From Ottowia flava (GTDB lineage Bacteria > Pseudomonadota > Gammaproteobacteria > Burkholderiales > Burkholderiaceae_C), in the NCBI RefSeq assembly GCF_008017535.1, contig NZ_VRUA01000006.1, positions 62,001 through 126,000 on the forward strand: DNA of 64,000 nucleotides. Reading direction: 5' to 3'. Below the pieces are notes generated by a model that was given only the letters and a program-made list of their open reading frames with translations, made no database searches and was not told where the DNA came from. This document shows positions 58,270 through 64,000 of this stretch, in pieces. The translations under genes and the position numbers were made by a program. The first letter of the stretch is position 1, and every line of letters begins with the position of its first letter.

Positions 58270-59445
58270 ATGACATCGGCCGTTATCGTTTCCACCGCCC
58301 GCACCCCGCTGACCAAGAGCTGGAAGGGTGCTTTCAACATGACCCACGGCGCCACCCTGGGCGGCCACGCTGTGCAGCACGCGATTGCGCGCGCCGGCAT
58401 CGACGCGGGTGAAGTCGAAGACGTGATCATGGGCTGCGCCAACCCCGAAGGCGCGACCGGCGCCAACATCGGCCGCCAGATCGCGCTGATGGCCGGCTGC
58501 CCGGTCACGGTCTCGGGCATGACCGTCAACCGCTTCTGCTCGTCCGGCCTGCAGACTATCGCGCTGGCCGCGCAACGCATCATCGCGGGCGAGGGCACGA
58601 CCTACGTCGCCGGCGGCGTCGAAAGCATCTCCTGCGTGCAGCAGGAAATGAACCTGCACATGATGAAAGACCCGGCCCTTGAAGCCAAGGTGCCCGCCAT
58701 CTACTGGAGCATGCTGCAGACCGCCGAGCAGGTCGCCAAGCGCTACAACATCGGCCGCGACGCCATGGACGAGTACGGCGCCGCCAGCCAGCAGAGGGCC
58801 GCCGCCGCGCGCGCCGCGGGCAAGTTCGACGACGAGATCGCCCCCATCACCGTGCTGGCCGGCGTGGCCGACCCGGTCATGGGCCTGCGCACCAAGGAAG
58901 TGACGGTGTCGCAGGACGAAGGCATCCGCGAAGGCACGACCAAGGAAGGCATCAGCGGCATCCGCCCGGCACTGCCCGGCGGCGTAATCACCGCCGGCAA
59001 CGCCAGCCAGTTCTCGGACGGCGCTGGCGCCTGTGTGGTGATGGACGAGGCAGAGGCGTCGCGCAAGGGTCTGAAGCCCCTGGGTCGTTTCCTCGGCTTT
59101 GCCGTGGCCGGCTGCGAGCCCGACGAAATGGGCATCGGCCCGGTCTTCGCCGTGCCCAAGGTGCTCAGCCGCCTGGGCCTGAAGGTCAGCGACATCGACC
59201 TGTGGGAGTTGAACGAAGCCTTCGCCGTGCAGGTGCTGTACTGCCGCGACAAGCTGGGCATCCCGGCCGACCGCCTGAACGTCAACGGCGGCGCCATCGC
59301 CGTGGGCCACCCGTATGGCGTGTCTGGCCAGCGCCTGACGGGTCACGCACTGATCGAGGGCAAGCGTCGCGGCGCCAAGCGCGTGGCGGTGACCATGTGC
59401 ATCGGCGGCGGCATGGGCGCGGCCGGCATCTTCGAAGTGCTCTGA
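58270..59445 (+). CDS. Acetyl-CoA C-acyltransferase (thiolase)
   Basis: This 391-residue thiolase has nucleophile Cys90 in [13 protein letters not shown], the GGVESIS motif, [21 protein letters not shown] with the catalytic His, and [14 protein letters not shown] with the second Cys. It cleaves 3-ketoacyl-CoA in the last beta-oxidation step. TCAGGAG lies just upstream of ATG 58270. It pairs with the upstream hydratase/dehydrogenase as a FadB/FadA-like couple. Confidence 0.96.
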   Translation: MTSAVIVSTARTPLTKSWKGAFNMTHGATLGGHAVQHAIARAGIDAGEVEDVIMGCANPEGATGANIGRQIALMAGCPVTVSGMTVNRFCSSGLQTIALAAQRIIAGEGTTYVAGGVESISCVQQEMNLHMMKDPALEAKVPAIYWSMLQTAEQVAKRYNIGRDAMDEYGAASQQRAAAARAAGKFDDEIAPITVLAGVADPVMGLRTKEVTVSQDEGIREGTTKEGISGIRPALPGGVITAGNASQFSDGAGACVVMDEAEASRKGLKPLGRFLGFAVAGCEPDEMGIGPVFAVPKVLSRLGLKVSDIDLWELNEAFAVQVLYCRDKLGIPADRLNVNGGAIAVGHPYGVSGQRLTGHALIEGKRRGAKRVAVTMCIGGGMGAAGIFEVL

Positions 59446-59465
59446 GCACCGCGCGCGAGAGCACG

Positions 59466-59912
59466 GTGCCGTCGACGATCGACCTGGACACCCTGCGCCG
59501 GTTCTTTCGCATGGCGCCCTTCATGGTCGACCTGGGCATCGAGCCGGTCGCCCTGGAGGGCGGGCGCCTGCGCACGCGCCTTGAACTGCAGCCGCGCCAT
59601 TTGCAGCACACCGGCGTCGTGCACGCCGGCGTAATGGCGTCGATGGCCGACCACAGCATGGGCGCGGTCGCGCAGACGAAGGCGCCCGAAGGCCACTGGG
59701 TGCTGACGGCCGAGTTCAAGACCAGCCTGCTGCGTGGCGCGCGCGGCGTGGCGCTGGAGTGCGAAGCCTGGGTCGTCAAACCCGGGCGGCAACTGAGCTT
59801 CGCCGAGGCCGAGGTCTACACCGTGGCGGCCGACGGCCAACGCACCTTGGTGGTCAAGGCCAACGGCACGATGGCGCTGACGCGGGCCGAGGCGCCCGCC
59901 CCAGCGGCTTGA
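59466..59912 (+). CDS. PaaI-family hotdog thioesterase
   Basis: This 148-residue hotdog-fold protein has RMAPFMVDLGIEPVALEGGRL, the family stretch HTGVVHAGVMASMADHSMGAVA and then WVLTAEFKTSLLRGARG. It hydrolyses acyl-CoA, possibly clearing stalled intermediates. The proposed start is GTG 59466, 20 bp after the thiolase stop. An ATG at 59511 is in frame but would remove part of the first helix. Confidence 0.85.
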   Translation: MPSTIDLDTLRRFFRMAPFMVDLGIEPVALEGGRLRTRLELQPRHLQHTGVVHAGVMASMADHSMGAVAQTKAPEGHWVLTAEFKTSLLRGARGVALECEAWVVKPGRQLSFAEAEVYTVAADGQRTLVVKANGTMALTRAEAPAPAA

Positions 59913-60019
59913 GCGCACTCCGCCTTCTTGCTTGCAGGCGTGGCAGTCATCACCGGGTGGCCGGCTTTGGGCCGGGTCGCGCGGCGCTGATGCAGCAGCG
60001 GGGAAGCAGTCCCGCTTCA

Positions 60020-60085
60020 TCGAAATCGCTAGCTTTTGTATAGCTGCTCGCGCAAGTGGGTGTAGGGCGGAGCGGCTATTTGGCT
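60020..60085 (-). repeat. Dispersed repeat copy R20
   Basis: Reverse orientation: TATAGCTGCTCGCGCAAGTG, GGTGTAGGGCGGAGCGGC, then TATTTGG. It lies between the thioesterase gene and the convergent VOC gene, 7 bp from the latter's stop. Confidence 0.85.
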
Positions 60086-60092
60086 CGAAGAC

Positions 60093-60506
60093 CTATTCCG
60101 CCATGTGGCACACGGCTTCGATGTTGTTGCCTTCCGGGTCGATGACGAAGGCGCCGTAGTAGTTGGGGTGGTAGTCGGGCCGCAGGCCGGGCGCGCCATT
60201 GTCGCGGCCGCCGGCGGCGATGGCGGCTTTGTAGAAGGCGTCGACCTGCGCGCGGCTGGTGGCGCGCCAGGCGAGGTGGCAGCCCGACGTGGCGGGTGGG
60301 CCACCAAAGGGCGAGGGCCCGTCGATGAACCACACGTCGGTCTTTTTGCCGTCCGGTTCGGTGGGGTCGGGGTGGGCGAAGCCGAGGATGTTGGCGCCGT
60401 AGTTGGCTTCCATTGCCACGCTGTAGCCCAGCGGGGCGAGGGCGGCGCTGTAAAACGCCTTGGCGCGGGCGATGTCGGTCACCCGAAATGTCATGTGGTC
60501 GATCAT
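60093..60506 (-). CDS. VOC-family (glyoxalase/dioxygenase-fold) protein
   Basis: The 137-residue protein has one VOC module pair: MIDHMTFRVTDIARAKAFYSAALAPLGY, CHLAWRATSRAQVDAFYKAAIAAGG and NYYGAFVIDPEGNNIEAVCH. The terminal Glu and His positions fit metal ligands. The closest pattern is the YCR/glyoxalase-like small proteins of unknown substrate. GGAGCGCTTCCC lies upstream of ATG 60506. It is a single-gene unit, divergent from the acyl-CoA dehydrogenase. Confidence 0.88.
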   Translation of the reverse strand: MIDHMTFRVTDIARAKAFYSAALAPLGYSVAMEANYGANILGFAHPDPTEPDGKKTDVWFIDGPSPFGGPPATSGCHLAWRATSRAQVDAFYKAAIAAGGRDNGAPGLRPDYHPNYYGAFVIDPEGNNIEAVCHMAE

Positions 60507-60661
60507 GGGAAGCGCTCCTGTTGGGGTGTGTCGGGCTGGCAGCGTAGCATGAAAACTGTATAAAAGCACAGTCAAAAGGGGCGTATCGCGCGCACTGGTC
60601 CACCCACCCGCGTCACGCATCGGACACGCGCCGCCCGCCACTCGCTTCGATAATTTGGCGC

Positions 60662-62497
60662 ATGACGACACCGCTGCGCTCCACGCTCGACTTTTTGCTG
60701 CACGACTGGCTGGATGCCTCCGCGTTGACGCAGCGACCGCGCTTTGCCGACCACTCCCGCGAGACGTTCGACGCGGTGTTGGACACCTGCGAGCGCATCG
60801 CCCGCGAGAAGTACGCGCCGTTCAACCGGCTGGTGGATACCGAAGAGCCGCGCACCGAACAGAACGCCGACGGCAGCTTGCGCGTGGTGCTGCCGCGCGC
60901 CACGTACGAAGCGCGCGAAGCCTATGCCGAATCTGGCATGCTGGCCGCAGCGCAGGACTACGAGCACGGCGGCATGCAATTGCCGTATCTGGTGGAGGCG
61001 GCGGCCAATGCGTTCTTTGGCAAGGCGTCGATCAGCATTTCGTCGAGCCTGCTCACCGTCGGCAATGCCAACCTGCTCATGGCGCACGGTACCGAAGCCC
61101 AGAAGCGCGTCTTCGCCGCCAACGAGTTCAACGGCCGCTGGACCGGCACGATGTGCCTGAGCGAGCCGCAGGCTGGTTCGTCGCTGAGCGATGTGGCCAC
61201 GCGCGCGGTGCTGGAAGACGCGGGCGACCCGCTCGGCCCGCGCTACCGGTTGCGTGGCAACAAGATGTGGATTTCGGCGGGCGAGCACGAGCTGGCCGAC
61301 AACATCGTGCATTTGGTGCTGGCCAAGATTCCGGGCGCCGACGGCAAGCTGGTGCCCGGCGTCAAGGGCATTTCGCTGTTCGTCGTGCCCAAGAAGCTGG
61401 TCGATGCCGACGGGCAACTGACCGGGGTGCGCAACGACGTGTCGCTGGCGGGCTTGAACCACAAGCTGGGCTGGCGCGGCACGACCAACACGCTGCTGAA
61501 CTTCGGGGAAGGGCAGTTCAAGGTGGACGGCCAACCGGGTGCCGTCGGCTACCTGGTCGGCCAGCCGGGCGAGGGGCTGCGCTGCATGTTCCACATGATG
61601 AACGAGGCGCGCATTGCCATCGGCATGGCGGCGACCATGCTCGGCCTGGCAGGCTACGAGGCTTCGCTCGACTATGCCAAGACGCGCACGCAGGGCCGCC
61701 CCGTGGGCCCGGCAGGCAAGGACCCGTCGGCGCCGCCTGTGCGCCTGATCGAGCACGCCGACATTCGCCGCATGCTGCTGGCGCAAAAGAGCTATTGCGA
61801 GGGTGCGCTGGCGCTGCTGCTGTACTGCGCCAAGCTGGTGGACGAGCAGCACACCGGCGACGCCGCGCAGGCCGATGAAGCGCGCCTGTTGCTGGAGGTG
61901 CTGACGCCCATCGCCAAGAGCTGGCCCAGCGAGAACTGCCTGGAAGCCAACAGCCTGGCCATCCAGATCCACGGCGGCTACGGCTACACGCGCGACTTTC
62001 CGGTCGAACAGTACTGGCGCGACAACCGCCTGAACATGATCCACGAGGGAACGCACGGCATCCAGGCCATGGACCTGCTGGGCCGCAAGGTGCTGATGGA
62101 AGGCGGGCGCGGGCTGCAACTGCTGGCTGGGCGCATCAACGCGACCATCGAGCAGGCGATGCAGCGCCCGGCGCTTGCCGCCCACGCCAACGCGCTGGCG
62201 CAGACCCTGGCGCGCGTGGGCGCCGTGACCAAGGCGGCGTGGGCGACCGGCGATGCGGGCGAGGCGCTGGCCAACGCCGTGCCTTACATGCAGGCCTTCG
62301 GCCACATGGTGCTGGCCTGGGTCTGGCTGGACCTGTTACTGGTCTCGGATGCTGCAAAAAATGCAGCTGCCCGCGTAGGTGCAGAGGGCGCTGCGGCCTA
62401 TTTCTTTGCCTATGAGCTGCCCAAGACCGAAGCCTGGTTGCAGGTGGTCGAGCAGCGCAACATGACCTGCGCGCAGCTGCCCGAAGAGGCGTTTTGA
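60662..62497 (+). CDS. Acyl-CoA dehydrogenase (long form)
   Basis: The 611-residue FAD enzyme belongs to the long acyl-CoA dehydrogenase branch with a C-terminal helical domain. It has MCLSEPQAGSSLSDV and YRLRGNKMWISAGEHEL for FAD/substrate contacts. IQIHGGYGYTRDFPVEQYWRDNRLNMIHEGTHGIQAMDL contains the base Glu expected for this branch. It introduces the first double bond in beta-oxidation. Residues about 563-582 (KNAAARVGAEGAAAY region) are encoded by a copy of the dispersed repeat in the C-terminal domain. Confidence 0.93.
   Translation: MTTPLRSTLDFLLHDWLDASALTQRPRFADHSRETFDAVLDTCERIAREKYAPFNRLVDTEEPRTEQNADGSLRVVLPRATYEAREAYAESGMLAAAQDYEHGGMQLPYLVEAAANAFFGKASISISSSLLTVGNANLLMAHGTEAQKRVFAANEFNGRWTGTMCLSEPQAGSSLSDVATRAVLEDAGDPLGPRYRLRGNKMWISAGEHELADNIVHLVLAKIPGADGKLVPGVKGISLFVVPKKLVDADGQLTGVRNDVSLAGLNHKLGWRGTTNTLLNFGEGQFKVDGQPGAVGYLVGQPGEGLRCMFHMMNEARIAIGMAATMLGLAGYEASLDYAKTRTQGRPVGPAGKDPSAPPVRLIEHADIRRMLLAQKSYCEGALALLLYCAKLVDEQHTGDAAQADEARLLLEVLTPIAKSWPSENCLEANSLAIQIHGGYGYTRDFPVEQYWRDNRLNMIHEGTHGIQAMDLLGRKVLMEGGRGLQLLAGRINATIEQAMQRPALAAHANALAQTLARVGAVTKAAWATGDAGEALANAVPYMQAFGHMVLAWVWLDLLLVSDAAKNAAARVGAEGAAAYFFAYELPKTEAWLQVVEQRNMTCAQLPEEAF
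62350..62408 (-). repeat. Dispersed repeat copy R21, in frame inside the acyl-CoA dehydrogenase gene
   Basis: Reverse orientation: AATGCAGCTGCCCGCGTAG, GTGCAGAGGGCGCTGCGGCC, then TATTTC. It is translated in the same frame as the glnD copy read on the glnD strand (A-A-R followed by Val/Ala and Gly/Asp). Confidence 0.7.
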
Positions 62498-62792
62498 GCC
62501 GGCCCAGCCCGCTGGCCATGCGGTGGCGCAGCGCCTGCGCTAGACTGCGCGCATGGCATCCCTGCTCATCCATGTTCTGACCGCGCGGCCCGCGCGTGGC
62601 CGGCGCGTGGGCATGGGTCCACTGCCACCTCCCATCCTCCGTGCGGCATCGGTCTGCACGGCGGGCGTTTGCCCGCCGCCGCCGGTCGCCGACGCGGGCT
62701 GACGTTCGTCGGCCCGTTTCTCGCTTTCTCCTTGTGCGCTGGGGCCGATCGGCCCGGGCGTCGGTCTGGTTTTGCGATGGATGGGAATTTCC
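62498..62792. other. Gene-free stretch before the EamA gene
   Basis: No convincing gene or RNA was seen. A minus-strand open frame (62540-62881) overlaps the start of the transporter gene and has a low-complexity sequence, so it was not accepted. Confidence 0.5.
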
Positions 62793-63668
62793 ATGACTTC
62801 TTCTTTTCGGGCGCGCCCCTGGGCTACCTGGGGTGCCATGTCCTTGTTCGTGCTGCTGTGGGGCAGCGCGGCGATCTTCACGCGCTGGGGGCTGGACCAC
62901 GGCTCTGCCTCGGCGCTCCTGCTGGTGCGCTACGGCGTTGCTCTGATGGCGCTGGGCTTGCTGGTGCCACTGACGCGCGGCCCGTGGCTGCCCGAGCGCG
63001 GCACGCGCCGCACCGTGGCCTTCGCAGGGCTGCTGATGGTGGCGTGCTATTCGGTCTGCTATTTCCAGGCCATGGCGCACGGCATCACCCCCGGGCTGAT
63101 CGCCACCTTGCTCGGCGTGCAGCCGATTCTGACGCTGCTGCTGGTGGAGCGGCGCTTCAGCGCGGCGCGCCTGCGCGGCTTGCTGCTGGCGCTGGCCGGG
63201 CTGGCATTGGTGGTCCGCCAGAGCCTTCAGGCCACGGGGTTTGACACCACCGGGCTGGCCTATGCACTGGCAGCGCTGGCCTGCGTCACCTTGGGTGCCA
63301 TCGTGCAAAAGCGCGTGAAGCAGGCGCCGCTGCAGGTGCTGCCCTTGCAGTACGCCGTCACGCTGTTGGTGTGCCTGGGGTTTGCGGCCCTGCAGCCGCT
63401 GCGCTGGGACGGCAGCCTGGGGTTCTGGGCCCCGGCGCTCATGCTGGGCCTGGTGATCTCGGTGCTGGCGCAGTGGCTGCTGTACCGGCTGATCCAGCGA
63501 GGCAACCTGGTCAACGTGACCAGCCTGTTCTACCTGGTGCCGGCCGTCACGGCGCTGCTCGACTGGGCGGTGCTGGGCAACGTGCTGGGCGGATGGGCCG
63601 TGCTCGGCATGGGGTGCATCCTGGTGGGCGTGGTGTTGGTGCACCAGCAGGGCGCGGTGGTGCGCTGA
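62793..63668 (+). CDS. DMT-superfamily (EamA) transporter
   Basis: The 291-residue protein has about ten hydrophobic segments in two EamA repeats. The first begins GAMSLFVLLWGSAAIFTRWGLDHGSA, and the second contains WLLYRLIQRGNLVNVTSLFYLVPAVTALLDW, typical of RhaT/YdcZ-like exporters. ATG 62793 is preferred, with GGATGGGA close upstream. ATG 62781 and TTG 62772 are in-frame alternatives. The substrate is unknown. It differs clearly from the other EamA protein at 11962. Confidence 0.85.
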   Translation: MTSSFRARPWATWGAMSLFVLLWGSAAIFTRWGLDHGSASALLLVRYGVALMALGLLVPLTRGPWLPERGTRRTVAFAGLLMVACYSVCYFQAMAHGITPGLIATLLGVQPILTLLLVERRFSAARLRGLLLALAGLALVVRQSLQATGFDTTGLAYALAALACVTLGAIVQKRVKQAPLQVLPLQYAVTLLVCLGFAALQPLRWDGSLGFWAPALMLGLVISVLAQWLLYRLIQRGNLVNVTSLFYLVPAVTALLDWAVLGNVLGGWAVLGMGCILVGVVLVHQQGAVVR

Positions 63669-63775
63669 CGGGCGAAGCCGGTGGCCTGTGCGGTCCAATC
63701 GCACAGGAGACAGCGGCGTTTTCACCGTCTGCGCACAATACGCGTTTGCCAACCACCGACACTGGAGACCTTGCC

Positions 63776-64000
63776 GTGACCCGAACCGTTCAACAACTCT
63801 TCGACCTCAAGGGCAAGACTGCACTGGTGACGGGCGGCTCGCGCGGGCTGGGCCTGCAGATGGCGCAGGCGCTGGGCGAGGCGGGCGCGCGCGTGATGAT
63901 CAGCGCGCGCAAGGCGGACGAGCTGGAAAGCGCCGTGGCCGATCTGCAGGCCGCCGGCATCGACGCGCGCTGGATCGCCGCCGACGCCGCGCAGGAAGCC
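63776..64000 (+). CDS. Short-chain dehydrogenase/reductase, 5' part only
   Basis: A GTG start at 63776 is followed by 75 open codons to the window edge. The Rossmann nucleotide-binding motif LVTGGSRGLG is at residues 18-27, with ISARKADELESA at the end of the second beta strand. The Arg residues there suggest NADP(H). GGAGA lies about 8 nt upstream. The catalytic YxxxK is outside the window, so the substrate cannot be suggested. Confidence 0.88.
   Translation, partial: MTRTVQQLFDLKGKTALVTGGSRGLGLQMAQALGEAGARVMISARKADELESAVADLQAAGIDARWIAADAAQEA

Noticed and set aside
60572-62305. 577-codon minus-strand open frame opposite the acyl-CoA dehydrogenase
   Set aside because: Antisense shadow. The plus-strand reading has complete acyl-CoA dehydrogenase motifs.

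Overview
The window is high-GC chromosomal DNA from a betaproteobacterium of the order Burkholderiales, most likely the family Comamonadaceae. The indications are the rimP-nusA-infB-rbfA-truB-typA order, smpB divergent from ratA-rnfH, Bug-type periplasmic binding proteins, LivKHMGF next to beta-oxidation genes, and a roughly 50-bp dispersed repeat of the kind seen in comamonad genomes. The genus cannot be fixed from sequence reading alone. No rRNA, tRNA, CRISPR array, transposase, integrase or prophage gene was seen.

Layout. Positions 1-1990 (minus) hold the start of an aryl-polyene-like type II PKS/fatty-acid cluster (ACP, COG4648 membrane protein, acyl-AMP ligase cut by the window edge). 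Positions 2226-10872 (plus) are the translation operon rimP-nusA-infB-rbfA-truB, then typA, behind a leader with an intrinsic terminator. Positions 10891-14173 hold a nucleotidyltransferase, a DMT exporter and a 3-hydroxyisobutyryl-CoA hydrolase-like gene. Positions 14474-18781 hold small envelope proteins, smpB, ratA-rnfH and guaB. Positions 18823-20353 form an accessory islet: a possible lipoprotein, an AT-rich HEPN-type gene and a DIP1984-family gene. Positions 20700-28247 hold an N-formylglutamate amidohydrolase-like gene, a Bug binding protein with a divergent LysR gene, glnD and map. Positions 28446-32537 are purL. Positions 32591-35987 are three tandem paralogous secreted lipoproteins of unknown function. 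Positions 36648-37647 are a gene-free kilobase with a large nested inverted repeat. Positions 37648-47169 hold usp, rlhA, an AsmA-family gene, a membrane acetyltransferase-like gene and the minus-strand run selO-msrB-yciB-bolA-ppiC. Positions 47422-64000 are a catabolic region: two leucine-type binding proteins, an acyl-CoA ligase, livHMGF, a FadB/J-like fusion, a thiolase, a thioesterase, an acyl-CoA dehydrogenase, a DMT exporter and the start of an SDR gene.

How the genes fit together. The 2.3-10.9 kb block is core translation machinery. The 48.8-62.5 kb block could import an amphipathic carboxylate or amino acid, activate it to a CoA thioester and shorten it by beta-oxidation. selO and msrB overlap by 4 bp, which couples two redox-linked protein-repair or modification functions.

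The most unusual features are the dispersed repeat family (21 copies noted, six of them in frame inside truB, glnD, purL twice, selO and an acyl-CoA dehydrogenase), the ~640-bp nested palindrome at 36.75-37.39 kb, the HEPN/DIP1984 pair, the triplicated lipoproteins, and a LivF whose Walker A lysine is arginine.
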